From contig CAJTDL010000008.1 of assembly GCA_910575035.1 (NCBI GenBank), forward strand, positions 124,001 to 188,000: a stretch of DNA of 64,000 bases. Direction: 5' to 3'. The notes under the pieces were generated by a model that ran no database searches, was not told the origin of the DNA, and saw only the letters and a list, made by a program, of their open reading frames with translations. The position numbers and the translations under genes are program-made. Source of the DNA: Lachnospiraceae bacterium. Lineage in GTDB: Bacteria > Bacillota > Clostridia > Lachnospirales > Lachnospiraceae. Shown piece by piece: positions 18,052 through 27,491 of this stretch (the first letter of the stretch is position 1; each line of letters begins with the position of its first letter).

Positions 18052-19035
18052 TTATTTTCTTTTGGCTAACAGGTTGGTAATCATAGCAATGGCAGGGAAT
18101 ATTATGCCTGCAACTACCCAAATGATCCAGCTATATCCCCAATCATTTGTAGAAAGGCTATATCCCAGGTATATTGCGGTGGTAATTAGCCAATATGTGG
18201 CAGAAATAACGGTTGTAATGGGCTGGGTTTTCTTTTTTTCTTTTGAATAATCGCCCTCCTGTAAGAGTTTATCATAGCTTTCCCATATTATACCGCTGCT
18301 GATAAAGAAAAATACGCCAATGCCTGCAATAACTAAGGAAGCAGAAAACATAACTATTATCAGCAATTCATTTTCATCATTAAAAACCGCTCCTCCAAAA
18401 AGGGGGATTAGCGCCATAATACAGAGGGCGGTTCCGATAATAGTGCTTCTTGTATATGTTCCGTTATATTGTGCTTTCCGTTCTGCCACCATTCCACTGA
18501 CGCCATACTCTGTTTCAAATACTTCTTTTTCTAAATAGGCATATGGCGCTGTTTTCCTGCCGCTTGAAATAAATATAGAAACTGCTATTGTAACAAGAAG
18601 AAGCAGAACAATCATTCCAATCCCTCCGGCCACATGATCTGCCAGGCCATATTCTGGGGCTTCGCTAACCGCTCCTAAGATTATCAGGCATATTGGTGAT
18701 AAAATGCACAAAAAAGTAGCAAATGCGATTAGTTTTGATGTTATAGCTTTTACAGAAAGGAAGGCGTTTGCTTCTTCCATAGATACGCGCCTTAGCATAG
18801 TTACCTTATCAGACGGGATACTGCATCCTGCATCTTCGATTTCATCTTTCAGTAAGTAGTCTGTGCTTACGCCAAACAGTTCCGAAAGGCGAAGCATTTT
18901 CTCAAGGTCTGGAACAGACTGCGCCCCTTCCCATTTTGAAACGGATTGTCTTGTAACGTTCATTTGTTCCGCTAATTCTTCTTGTGACCAACCTGCTTTT
19001 TTGCGGAGCTGTACTAGTTTGTCTGAAAAAATCAT
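18052..19035 (-). CDS. XRE-family regulator with C-terminal membrane segments
   Basis: This 327-residue protein has an HTH_3 DNA-binding domain at residues about 7-61 (the block LRKKAGWSQEELAEQMNV and VTRQSVSKWE is typical) followed by a linker and four to five hydrophobic segments (about 95-125, 140-165, 200-225, 228-250 and 280-325). Such membrane-tethered XRE regulators are common in Firmicutes and often sense envelope stress or antimicrobials; the signal here is unknown. ATG 19035 has AAGGAGG 8 nt upstream. It is a single gene between two glycosyltransferase operons and carries its own terminator hairpin (17927-17973). It may regulate the polysaccharide locus, but nothing in the sequence proves that. 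Confidence 0.85.
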   Translation of the reverse strand: MIFSDKLVQLRKKAGWSQEELAEQMNVTRQSVSKWEGAQSVPDLEKMLRLSELFGVSTDYLLKDEIEDAGCSIPSDKVTMLRRVSMEEANAFLSVKAITSKLIAFATFLCILSPICLIILGAVSEAPEYGLADHVAGGIGMIVLLLLVTIAVSIFISSGRKTAPYAYLEKEVFETEYGVSGMVAERKAQYNGTYTRSTIIGTALCIMALIPLFGGAVFNDENELLIIVMFSASLVIAGIGVFFFISSGIIWESYDKLLQEGDYSKEKKKTQPITTVISATYWLITTAIYLGYSLSTNDWGYSWIIWVVAGIIFPAIAMITNLLAKRK

Positions 19036-19289
19036 TCTTATATCCTCCTTGTATCATTTTTATGTGTGGATTTTATCTTTTTTTCCGGTTGCTAACCACC
19101 AATCAGCACCATTCAATGTGTCAACTGCCAGTTGCATCCGCTCCACCCTGGATATATTTTTCACTTTCTGATTTCAGGCAGACAAAAAGATGTACAGATT
19201 CCAAGGTCTACACACCGGAATACCATAATGCAAAGAAGCACCGCAAGCCCTGCAATGCTATTTTCAGACCCGAATATTACGCTGAATAA

Positions 19290-19440
19290 AGTAATAAATG
19301 CTGATATTGCATTATTGATTTTAAGGAAAATCAGACTGACATAGCTATGCTAGACGATCTCATTAACGAGAAAGCTTCTAAAGGATGGGAACTTGTGACA
19401 TGGGAAATCTTTTCCCAACTTACAGGCATCGAAAACGTAG
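19290..19440 (+). pseudogene. Possible remnant of a small DUF4177-like gene
   Basis: A plus-strand frame at about 19290-19440 reads through LDDLINEKASKGWELVTW, which resembles the '(K/E)GWELV' core of small DUF4177-type proteins. It lacks a proper start, is preceded by an in-frame TGA, and runs into the opposing glycosyltransferase terminator. A second coding-like stretch in another frame (about 19175-19289, ending RPEYYAE) lies just upstream. Both could be pieces of one decayed gene. This is a weak call. Confidence 0.3.
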
Positions 19441-19446
19441 CCAGGA

Positions 19447-19486
19447 AGGAGCCGGAACAAGGGCAGCCCCTTATGCCCCGGCTCCT
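19447..19486 (-). terminator. Hairpin terminator of the rmlD-to-GT operon
   Basis: AGGAGCCGG (19447-19455) pairs with CCGGCTCCT (19478-19486), with a nested AAGGG/CCCTT stem inside. It lies 37 nt beyond the stop of the glycosyltransferase ending at 19523 on the minus strand. The downstream U content is poor, so efficiency is uncertain. Confidence 0.6.
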
Positions 19487-19522
19487 CCCTAACGGACGCT
19501 CCCCCACCCCAGTATTCTGCAC

Positions 19523-21175
19523 TTACCCTCTTAAAAGCGTAAAATTCCCATCCCCTTCCCGAAAATTAGGATTATATGCCAAATCCCCCTGCCCCCATGC
19601 ATCTCCCCACCGCTTTTTCATCTCCTCATATTCCCCAGGCTTCATGCTGTAATCTACCTTTCCCTTATTATAACATATTATCTTCACCCCACAGTCAAGC
19701 ACCACTTCATATCCACAGGCGCGCATCCTGGCAAAAAAATCCACTTCCTTTGCCGGAAACGTAAGCCCTTCCTCAAATTTCCCCGCATCTTCCCAGGCCT
19801 TCTTAGACAGTATCACAAAATCCCCAGAAAGTGTGCTGACATTTTCCGGAATATCCGCCCGATGGCAATAGCCCCGGTAAATCTCTGGAAGCCCTTCAAA
19901 CAACGGAAACACCTTCCCTGACTTGGACACCGCCATACCATTTTGGACGATCCTGCGCTTCGGTGTCAGTATACTGCCTGACACAGCTCCTACGCGCCCT
20001 TCCTGGCAAAAAGCCAGCAGCCTTTCCAGCCAGTACGGATCATCCGGAAACATCCCACGCCTTGCCAGCACAATATAATCAGCGTCTGTTTCCTGGATTT
20101 CCCGATTGCCCAGGTTAGGCGCATGGCGGTGAAATACCTCCGTATACTTGGATTTTTGTGCTGTCATATGCAAAATTGACGCATCCTGCGCATCCTCTGC
20201 CAAAATCGCCACACGCATCCTGCGGTTTCTCACATAGGATACCTGATACACCCCCAAATCCTTTGTCAGTTCTACCTTAGCCTCTACGCCCTGGCTCTTC
20301 AGATAGTCCCGGATCGCCCGCTTCCCATTTTCATAAGCGTAGAGCTTGGAGCCAGGGTCATAGGCTGTGGAAGCCGGATGAACCCGCCAATGGTATAAAA
20401 TCTTAGGCACATGGCAAAAACTTGCCCCATGCCGCCTGCAGCGAAGGACAAATTCATGGTCTTGGGCGCCGTCATAGGCGCTGTCCAGCCCCCCTGCCTT
20501 CTCCAGGATTTCCCTGGAAAATACCAGAAAATGGCAGATGTAATTGTTCCTGCGCAGCAATTCTTCATTATAATCTGGCTTAAAGCTGGGATCACAGTAC
20601 ACCCTGGATTCCCCTACCATCTTATCCTCATCAGAATAAAGCATATCCGGCCTCGGCGCTGTCTCATTCAGGGCTTTTACCATCTCATACAGCGCGTTGG
20701 ACGTCAGCAGGTCATCATGGTCTAAAAGCGCCAGGTATTGCCCCTTTGCCATTGCAAAGCCGCAATTTGTATTTTCTGAAATGCCCCCGTTCTTTAGCAG
20801 CCGCTTATAAACAATGCGGGAATCCTGGTATGTGCCTGCCACCCGCTCCACCTGATCCGTCTGGCTGCCGTCTGCAAGGCACAGCTCCAAGTTTGCATAA
20901 GTCTGCCCCAGCACAGAATCCAGCAGCTGCCGTAAAAAGCCTTCATCTGTCTCATAGGTTGGCACTACAATACTGACCAAGGGCGCATATTCCCATTTTT
21001 TCCTGCGTTGGGCCTCTAATTCCTCCTCAGAAGGAAAGTAAAGATTTGGATTGGCCTGATATGCCCGGTTCCGCTCACGGAACTCACACCATTCCCGAAA
21101 CCGATTGTAAAAATCCCGGATACCATACTGCTTTAATAGAGCCGCCCCCATGCTTGCCTGGGTTTTAAAATCCAT
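19523..21175 (-). CDS. Family-2 glycosyltransferase
   Basis: About 550 residues: an N-terminal helical lead, then a GT2 domain starting at about residue 66 (VSIVVPTYE) with LLDHDD as the metal motif and YHWRVH near the acceptor side, then a second, more divergent Rossmann-like half ending with CYNKGK. It resembles the double-domain transferase at 8712-11159, but the second half has lost a clear DXD. The frame is open to 21223; ATG 21175 is preferred because GGAGG precedes it and because it overlaps the stop of the upstream membrane protein as TAATG, a typical translational coupling. It is the last gene before the terminator at 19447-19486. Confidence 0.85.
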   Translation of the reverse strand: MDFKTQASMGAALLKQYGIRDFYNRFREWCEFRERNRAYQANPNLYFPSEEELEAQRRKKWEYAPLVSIVVPTYETDEGFLRQLLDSVLGQTYANLELCLADGSQTDQVERVAGTYQDSRIVYKRLLKNGGISENTNCGFAMAKGQYLALLDHDDLLTSNALYEMVKALNETAPRPDMLYSDEDKMVGESRVYCDPSFKPDYNEELLRRNNYICHFLVFSREILEKAGGLDSAYDGAQDHEFVLRCRRHGASFCHVPKILYHWRVHPASTAYDPGSKLYAYENGKRAIRDYLKSQGVEAKVELTKDLGVYQVSYVRNRRMRVAILAEDAQDASILHMTAQKSKYTEVFHRHAPNLGNREIQETDADYIVLARRGMFPDDPYWLERLLAFCQEGRVGAVSGSILTPKRRIVQNGMAVSKSGKVFPLFEGLPEIYRGYCHRADIPENVSTLSGDFVILSKKAWEDAGKFEEGLTFPAKEVDFFARMRACGYEVVLDCGVKIICYNKGKVDYSMKPGEYEEMKKRWGDAWGQGDLAYNPNFREGDGNFTLLRG

Positions 21176-23187
21176 TACCTCTTCCTCCCTTTTGAGAATC
21201 TTTCCCATATGCTTTCCCCGCATTTTACCAGGGACATCAAGGCTGCCAGGCTAAGCAATGGATAAGCTGCGCTCAAATACATATACCCAATTGCCGGGCA
21301 ATTTTCCAAATGGGTCACTGCTACGCCTATAAACAGGATCAGCAAACTCAGCCCAATGCCTGTAATGACCAGCCATGCATTTACTGCCTGGAATCTACGG
21401 CTCTTCCAATCCCATACTGCAAAAGCTGTAAACCCTATATAAGCTGCCACTCCAGCCCACACCAGCCATTTTCCCGCCCCATGGTAGATACTATAGACTA
21501 AATTGCATCTTTTTACTGCTCTTTGAGCCGTGGCTATAGCCTTATGTTCCTCTTCCTGCGAGAAAAAACCATCCACTGACCCTATGCAGATATCCTCCGA
21601 AGCTCCTTCCAGCCCCAGCTTGCCCACCTTTACCCTTGCCACCTGCTGCTCCCCCTCATAGGAAGCAATGTAAAATTCCGGCTGTTCCTGGGCTCCATTG
21701 TAATCCCACTCCACCTGGAAACGGCAATGCCCAGCCCCCTGGACATTGGGATAAGCCCGCTGCACATCCCTGCTTTTTTTAAATGCGATCTCTGTAAGCT
21801 GGTTTCCATCGTAATCCTCAATATAACATTTCAGCTTCTCCAAATCCTTCTGTGGGTAGGCTACCCAGCCAATGCAGGCAAAATCCCGGCCAAAATCTGC
21901 ATAGCAGGCATTATTACGGGTGACCAGCTCAAAGCTCTGGCTTCCTACCATTTCCTTCTCATCCAACAGATAGGCATCGGAAAACATCTCATCCTGGCTA
22001 ACAACATACGACCAGATCTCTCCAACCGTAGCAGCCAGTTCTTTTCGCTCCTTTGAAGTGGAAACATGGTAATTTTGCTGGGCAGAGGGCTGCTTTAGCC
22101 GGATCTTCCCTTCTTCCACAGCCTCTGTCAATTCCTCATAGACTTTCTTATAAAAATCACTAGCCGTTTGGACGCTTTTATAATAGCCTGACCACTGAAA
22201 TCCACGTACCAATGCCCAGCCAATCCATCCATTTTCCACATTCCCATCCTTTGGATGGGTATCATAGGGGTCATATTCCTGAAACACCCGCAGAACCTTC
22301 CGCTCTGTAGTGGCCAGGGTAGGGGAGAGCTGGCACAGTTCCTGGAATGCCTTTGTGGGAAGGCTGATATTCTCTGTGGCGCCTTCCGTATCTAAATGGG
22401 TCAGCATAGACAGCACCTCTCCATAATAGGGCACTCCTGACAAGCCATATACCCTTTCATTCTTCCATATGACCAGCTTTGGGAACAAAGAAACCCCCAA
22501 CAGCGGAACCACCAGCAAGGCGACTCTGGCAAGAGCCTTCCAATGCCTAATCTTTTCTGCCGCAAGCACTGACGCCACTAGCAAAACTACCAAGGTAAAA
22601 GGCATGACCCAAATGGTATCGCTTTTTGTGATCCACAAAAATCCCAGGCTCCCAGTGGCAAACAGGGACCAAATGGCATTAACCCAAAAGGGCTTTTCCC
22701 CAATTTCAAAATAAAGGTTCAGCAAGCTGCCGAACACCCACAGCGTCAATGCTACGGCAAAGCCATTGCGGTACACCCTCTGCCCTGTCTGGACTGCCGT
22801 CATAACGGGATGGTACAAAATAACGCCATATATCAGGCACAAAGCCCACTTTTGCTTTACTACATGGCTGATGGCATAGGTCAGGATCATGGCTCCCATC
22901 ATATAGAGCAAATGGGTAGTAAAAATATAGGGCAGATGCAGCCGATATGTAATCGCCAAAAAAATGGCAAACCCCACTTCTTTGGTAAAAATATAACAGG
23001 AAAAAGGCCCTGTCCAGGCTCCATTTGCCATCTGCAGCGCCCAGTTTTTCATTAAGGCGTCATCACATGCCGCTGTGGCAATGGGATAAATAGGAAGCCC
23101 CCAGATCAGCAAAAATTTTCCCAAAGACAGGATGGCGGCCACCATCCAAAACCAATTAATTCGTTTTAATACCAGCTTTTTTTTCAT
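21175..23187 (-). CDS. Multi-span membrane protein, probable GT-C-type glycosyltransferase
   Basis: About 670 residues: roughly nine to ten hydrophobic segments in the first 270 residues, a soluble extracytoplasmic region (about 270-555), and two or three more spans before the end. An acidic pair (ACDDALMKNW, residues about 40-50) follows the first span, the place of the catalytic Asp in GT-C enzymes that use polyprenyl-phosphate sugars. The gene before it encodes a polyprenyl-phosphate GT2, with overlapping stop and start, so the two likely form a donor-synthesis and transfer pair like GtrB/GtrC or GacI/GacL. ATG 23187 has AGGGGA upstream; a GTG at 23208 is the alternative. No precise family is recognised, so the activity is inferred. 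Confidence 0.7.
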   Translation of the reverse strand: MKKKLVLKRINWFWMVAAILSLGKFLLIWGLPIYPIATAACDDALMKNWALQMANGAWTGPFSCYIFTKEVGFAIFLAITYRLHLPYIFTTHLLYMMGAMILTYAISHVVKQKWALCLIYGVILYHPVMTAVQTGQRVYRNGFAVALTLWVFGSLLNLYFEIGEKPFWVNAIWSLFATGSLGFLWITKSDTIWVMPFTLVVLLVASVLAAEKIRHWKALARVALLVVPLLGVSLFPKLVIWKNERVYGLSGVPYYGEVLSMLTHLDTEGATENISLPTKAFQELCQLSPTLATTERKVLRVFQEYDPYDTHPKDGNVENGWIGWALVRGFQWSGYYKSVQTASDFYKKVYEELTEAVEEGKIRLKQPSAQQNYHVSTSKERKELAATVGEIWSYVVSQDEMFSDAYLLDEKEMVGSQSFELVTRNNACYADFGRDFACIGWVAYPQKDLEKLKCYIEDYDGNQLTEIAFKKSRDVQRAYPNVQGAGHCRFQVEWDYNGAQEQPEFYIASYEGEQQVARVKVGKLGLEGASEDICIGSVDGFFSQEEEHKAIATAQRAVKRCNLVYSIYHGAGKWLVWAGVAAYIGFTAFAVWDWKSRRFQAVNAWLVITGIGLSLLILFIGVAVTHLENCPAIGYMYLSAAYPLLSLAALMSLVKCGESIWERFSKGRKR

Positions 23188-23207
23188 GAACTCATTTCCC
23201 CTTGCCA

Positions 23208-24362
23208 CTATTTATGTTTAATATGCAAAATCCCAATAAAAAAGCTTCCAAACACCATTTCTATCCCTACCACAATAAACAACATTGCCGGTATGGTGAT
23301 CCGCATCATATTTTCCGGTGACAGCCCGCCAAATCCTGCCCTTCCCCAAAGGCAGAATGCCACAATCGTCACAGCAACCCCAATGAAAAACAACAAAATC
23401 CCAATCACTACGCCCCGTTCTGTGGAGGTTTCCTCCAGCCATCGGTCCAGCGGGCTTTCTGTAGGGATAAAGCCTGTGACGCTGGCATAAGTACGGACAA
23501 ACAGGGAGAACATCACCAGATTGGCTCCCACCATCATAGCTGCCGCCGCATACATCATGGTATGGACGCCCAGCCCCACGGATCCGATTTGGATAGTGCC
23601 AAAGCATAAAACCGCCGTGAGAACCAGCCCGAGGAAAAACAAAATCAGCCCTGGATACATAAACAGCCAATTGGGGCTGTGCATCAGCAAAAATTTCAAG
23701 TGGCGCCATCCATCTGACCAGCTCCGCAAATGGGGCGCATGGGAACGGCCATCCTTTTTCAGCGTAGTCGGCACCTCCGCAATGTTCAAATGGTTCAGTG
23801 TAGCCTTCACCACCATCTCACTGGCATATTCCATGCCTGTGGTGACCAGCCCCAGCTTCTGTATGGATTCCCGATTATAGCCGCGCAGCCCGCAATGGTA
23901 ATCTCCGATCTTACAGGGGAAAAACAGCCGGGCAATAAAAGAAAGCACCGGATTTCCCAGATATCTGTGAAGGGGAGGCATGGCTCCTGGCTCAATCCCG
24001 CCTTTAAAGCGGTTCCCCATCACTAAGTCATAGCCCTCCCGCAGTTTTTCCACAAAAGGCCCTAAATGCAGGAAATCATAACTGTCATCCGCATCGCCCA
24101 TAATCACATATTTCCCAAGGGCGCCATTGCATCCCCCGATCAAAGCAGCACCATATCCCTTTTCCGGGACAGGCACCACCCTTGCCCCTTCCTGCTGGGC
24201 AATCTGCTGGGAACCATCGGTACTTCCGTTATCTGCAACCACAATCTCCCCATGGACGCCGCTTTCTTCCAGAAACGTCCTCGCCTTGCGGATACAGGTT
24301 GCTAATGTCTCTGCCTCATTCAGGCATGGCATTAAAATCGTAAGTTCGTACTGTTCACTCAT
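23208..24362 (-). CDS. Polyprenyl-phosphate glycosyltransferase (DPM1/GtrB-like)
   Basis: This 384-residue protein has an N-terminal GT2 domain (LTILMPCLNEAETL, VADNGSTDGS, MGDADDSYDF as the DXD) and four C-terminal membrane spans (about 235-260, 265-295, 320-345 and 350-380). This is the layout of enzymes that load a sugar on undecaprenyl phosphate at the inner face for use outside. Its stop overlaps the possible GTG start of the GT-C-like protein, supporting joint action. The sugar (glucose, GlcNAc or other) cannot be told. ATG 24362 follows AAGGAGAAGC. Confidence 0.88.
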   Translation of the reverse strand: MSEQYELTILMPCLNEAETLATCIRKARTFLEESGVHGEIVVADNGSTDGSQQIAQQEGARVVPVPEKGYGAALIGGCNGALGKYVIMGDADDSYDFLHLGPFVEKLREGYDLVMGNRFKGGIEPGAMPPLHRYLGNPVLSFIARLFFPCKIGDYHCGLRGYNRESIQKLGLVTTGMEYASEMVVKATLNHLNIAEVPTTLKKDGRSHAPHLRSWSDGWRHLKFLLMHSPNWLFMYPGLILFFLGLVLTAVLCFGTIQIGSVGLGVHTMMYAAAAMMVGANLVMFSLFVRTYASVTGFIPTESPLDRWLEETSTERGVVIGILLFFIGVAVTIVAFCLWGRAGFGGLSPENMMRITIPAMLFIVVGIEMVFGSFFIGILHIKHK

Positions 24363-24383
24363 TTTGCTTCTCCTTCACTTCTA

Positions 24384-25193
24384 TCATCCAATCTGGTTTG
24401 ATTCTTCCCCTTTGATATAAAAACGCATAATAAGGCGGGCAGCCCACTTGGGCCAGAATTTCAGGAACATCTCATAATCCTCCTTGGCACGGATATTCCC
24501 ATTATTGATGGCCGCCGACGTCTCCGACCCTATATGGATCCTGTGGCAGGTCAAAGGAGATGGGTCATAGGCAAACTCTCCCTTTTCCCTGGACAGGATC
24601 TCCCATGCCTGCCAATCAATATTGCTCTTAAACCCCGGGATAAACAGGGGTTCTGGAAGATTTTCCCTTACATAGGTGACAGAAGGGCATGAAATGGGAT
24701 TGCCCATAGAGAGGATCCGCCGCCGTATAAAACGGCTCTTATGGAAGGCCGGAACCCTTAAGGGAAGCAGCATCAGGCGTTTTACCTTTAAAAGGCGGTT
24801 GGAGGATACTTCTTTTCCGCTGCGCAGCTCATTGTAATCTGTAAAATAAATTAAGGGATGGGAGGCGCGGTTTAGTGATGAAAGCATACGGGCTGTATAT
24901 GCTGGATAGTAAGTATCATCCTGGTGGGCTAAAGTTATTAACTTTGTGCCGGCGCACTGATAGGCAAAATTCCAGTCATTAGCAATTCCAGCAGAGCCTT
25001 GGTTGATGTACAGGGGGATGTTATATTCTTTGGCCAGGGCTTGGATGTGCGGGTTGTCTGTGGAAGTGGCCATTATGATATGGGAAGGGGTGCGCTGTTT
25101 TTTCAGGGATTCTATGCAAAGGCGCAGGTAGGGGCTTTCTTTGTAGGCACAGATGGCGAAAGTGTGGTCTTTAGGGGTGAAATTCGGGGTCAT
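24384..25193 (-). CDS. Family-2-like glycosyltransferase
   Basis: About 269 residues with a GT-A type fold: FAICAYKESPYLRLCIESLKK at the start and LAHQDDTYYP as the metal site, shorter than most GT2 enzymes here. The frame extends to 25307 and would overlap rmlB by 26 nt, but ATG 25193, preceded by AAAGGAT, begins right before the conserved fold. ATG 25271 is a second option. It lies between rmlB and the polyprenyl-phosphate transferase in the same operon. Acceptor and donor are unknown. Confidence 0.78.
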   Translation of the reverse strand: MTPNFTPKDHTFAICAYKESPYLRLCIESLKKQRTPSHIIMATSTDNPHIQALAKEYNIPLYINQGSAGIANDWNFAYQCAGTKLITLAHQDDTYYPAYTARMLSSLNRASHPLIYFTDYNELRSGKEVSSNRLLKVKRLMLLPLRVPAFHKSRFIRRRILSMGNPISCPSVTYVRENLPEPLFIPGFKSNIDWQAWEILSREKGEFAYDPSPLTCHRIHIGSETSAAINNGNIRAKEDYEMFLKFWPKWAARLIMRFYIKGEESNQIG

Positions 25194-25281
25194 GGCAAGG
25201 ATCCTTTCTGTAGGATATAAAGGGGATTGGATTCTATACGCCGCTGGGGCTTCCCCCAGCACCGCATTCATCTCAGAGCAA

Positions 25282-26364
25282 TTAATTACTCTGATACATC
25301 TCCTCATAATATTTTTGGTAGTCTCCGCTGGTTACGTTCCGCATCCAGTCTTCATGCTCAAAAAACCATGCGATGGTTTTGCGGATTCCATCTTTAAACA
25401 TGGTCTCTGGCTCCCAGCCTATTTCTGCCTTAATCTTATCTGGGGCGATGGCATATCTTCTGTCATGGCCCTTTCGATCCTCCACGAAGGTGATCAAGTC
25501 TTTGCTTACCAAGGCTTTCCGAGGGTCTCCTTCTGGGAGCATTTCCTGCAGGGTCTCCAGGATGGTATGGACGATCTCAATGTTTTGCTTTTCATTGTGC
25601 CCGCCGATATTGTAGGTTTCACCTAATCTTCCCTGTTCCTGCACCATATCGATTCCCTTGGCATGGTCGTCTACATAGAGCCAGTCACGGACATTTTTGC
25701 CGTCGCCGTAGACGGGGAGCTTTTTGCCCTGGAGGGCATTGTTGATAATTAAGGGAATGAGCTTTTCCGGGAACTGGTAGGGGCCGTAATTGTTGGAGCA
25801 ATTGGTAATATTCGCTGGGAAATGGTAGGTGTCAATGTAGGCCTTTACCAGGAAATCGGAACCTGCCTTGCTTGCAGAATAGGGGCTATGGGGAGCATAA
25901 GGGGTTGTCTCGTAGAAATAGCCCCCATCCTCCTCTAAAGAGCCATAAACCTCATCTGTGGAAACATGGAGGAATTTCTTGCCTTCCTTGAAAGTGCCGT
26001 CTTCCTGCTCCCAGGCTGCTTTGGCACAGTTCAGCATTACGGCTGTGCCCAATAGATTGGTCTGCACAAATATTTCCGGGTTCTTGATGCTTCTGTCCAC
26101 ATGGCTTTCGGCTGCAAAATGCACTACCCGGTCAATGTCATTTTCGGCAAAAATCTTGCTGATGGCTGCGCTGTCACAGATATCTGCCTTAACAAAGGTA
26201 TAATTGTCCCTGGATTCCACATCCTTCAGATTCTCCAGGTTGCCTGCATAGGTCAGCTTGTCCACATTAATGATGCGGATCTCATCCCCATATTTACGGA
26301 ACATATAGTGAATATAATTTGAGCCGATAAACCCAGCTCCGCCTGTTACCAGATAAGTCCTCAT
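25282..26364 (-). CDS. rmlB: dTDP-glucose 4,6-dehydratase
   Basis: RmlB converts dTDP-glucose to dTDP-4-keto-6-deoxyglucose. The 360-residue protein has the NAD-binding motif TGGAGFIGS (residues 7-15), STDEVYG at 135-141 and the catalytic YSASK (Tyr162, Lys166). NYGPYQFPEKLIPL is the usual substrate-site block. ATG 26364 has AAGGAG about 10 nt upstream. It follows rmlD by 65 nt. Length and motifs are normal for the family. Confidence 0.97.
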   Translation of the reverse strand: MRTYLVTGGAGFIGSNYIHYMFRKYGDEIRIINVDKLTYAGNLENLKDVESRDNYTFVKADICDSAAISKIFAENDIDRVVHFAAESHVDRSIKNPEIFVQTNLLGTAVMLNCAKAAWEQEDGTFKEGKKFLHVSTDEVYGSLEEDGGYFYETTPYAPHSPYSASKAGSDFLVKAYIDTYHFPANITNCSNNYGPYQFPEKLIPLIINNALQGKKLPVYGDGKNVRDWLYVDDHAKGIDMVQEQGRLGETYNIGGHNEKQNIEIVHTILETLQEMLPEGDPRKALVSKDLITFVEDRKGHDRRYAIAPDKIKAEIGWEPETMFKDGIRKTIAWFFEHEDWMRNVTSGDYQKYYEEMYQSN

Positions 26365-26429
26365 AATTGTTTTCTCCTTCTTGGTTCATCATTTTTCTAT
26401 CAAACTTTGCGGCTATATTAAAACTGAGG

Positions 26430-27302
26430 CTAAAGGCCTGTCCCCATATATTCCGCCAATGCTTCCCGCCAGTCTGCCATGCAAAAATCACTGGTAAGCT
26501 TTATCATATAATTCTCCAAAATGGAATAAGCTGGGCGGGAGGCCTGATTTGGGTTGGCTGCCATATATTCTTCTGTGGTCACTGGCACTACAACTGTGCT
26601 CTTTCCTGCCAACCGGAAGATTTCTTCGGCAAATTCAGCCCAACTGCAGCTTCCCTCGCAGGTAGCATGGAACAGCCCATAATTCTCTGTTGGCTCCAGA
26701 AAATGGATCATACGCGCAAGCTCTGAGGCGCTGGTTGGGCTTCCCACCTGATCCTTTACCACAGTCACCTGGCTGTGGCTCTCTGACAGACGGAGCATGG
26801 TCTTAATGAAGTTTTTTCCATCCCCATACAGCCATGCTGTCCGCAGGATAAAATAGTTCTTTGCAAAGCTTTTCACAAAATTCTCCCCTTCCAGCTTCGT
26901 CTTCCCATAAGCGCTGACAGGCCCAACCGGGTCAAATTCTGTATAAGGGCGTGTCCCATTCCCATCAAACACATAATCCGTAGACACATGAACCATCTTT
27001 GCCCCCACTTTCGCAGCCGCAATACTCAGATTCCTGGCACCTATCGCATTAATCTGATAAGCCTTGTCCCACTGCTGCTCACACAAATCCACTGCCGTAT
27101 GGGCTGCACAATTAATGATCACATCTGGTTCTGTCTGGCCCGCCAGCTTCATCACATCCTCTATGTTGGTAATATCCAGCGCTGTCACGCCTTGCCCAGC
27201 CATCACATCCGTATTGATTAATTCCGCCCCGCTGCCTGCGTATTCCTTATTAATAGCTCTTCCCAGCTGCCCCGTGCAGCCTGTGACTAATATTTTCTTC
27301 AC
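26430..27302 (-). CDS. rmlD: dTDP-4-dehydrorhamnose reductase
   Basis: RmlD reduces the 4-keto group in the last step to dTDP-L-rhamnose. The 290-residue protein shows the N-terminal VTGCTGQLG nucleotide-binding motif, the INCAAHTAVD block, STDYVFDG, and the catalytic YGKTK. Translation starts at a GTG (27302) with AAGGAAGG upstream. With rmlA, rmlC and rmlB it completes the pathway inside this window. The gap of about 190 nt to the glycosyltransferase upstream contains a TATACT element near 27330 but no clear -35. Confidence 0.96.
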   Translation of the reverse strand: MKKILVTGCTGQLGRAINKEYAGSGAELINTDVMAGQGVTALDITNIEDVMKLAGQTEPDVIINCAAHTAVDLCEQQWDKAYQINAIGARNLSIAAAKVGAKMVHVSTDYVFDGNGTRPYTEFDPVGPVSAYGKTKLEGENFVKSFAKNYFILRTAWLYGDGKNFIKTMLRLSESHSQVTVVKDQVGSPTSASELARMIHFLEPTENYGLFHATCEGSCSWAEFAEEIFRLAGKSTVVVPVTTEEYMAANPNQASRPAYSILENYMIKLTSDFCMADWREALAEYMGTGL

Positions 27303-27491
27303 TCTACAGCCTTCCTTTCTCTAATCTATAGTATATCTATGATACCTAATACAATATTCCCTGCCCACACACCACCCCTAATAAGGTGTTCCGCGCATAT
27401 AGCCATGGCGCCGGACTGAATGCCAGCCCATCTCTCCTACCGTGCCTGACAGGGCGTTTCCACGCATTTGCCCCAGGATAAAGGCCAGCCT

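Larger units (their letters stand above)
19036..19522. other. Intergenic region with decayed coding remnants
   Basis: This 490-bp gap contains the leader of the XRE gene on the left, a possible remnant gene on the plus strand (about 19180-19440) and the terminator of the minus-strand glycosyltransferase (19447-19486) on the right. Nothing else was recognised. Confidence 0.5.

Noticed and set aside
17753-18250. Two plus-strand frames beside the XRE regulator
   Set aside because: They overlap the consensus minus-strand promoter, a hairpin and the regulator's 3' end; no ribosome sites.
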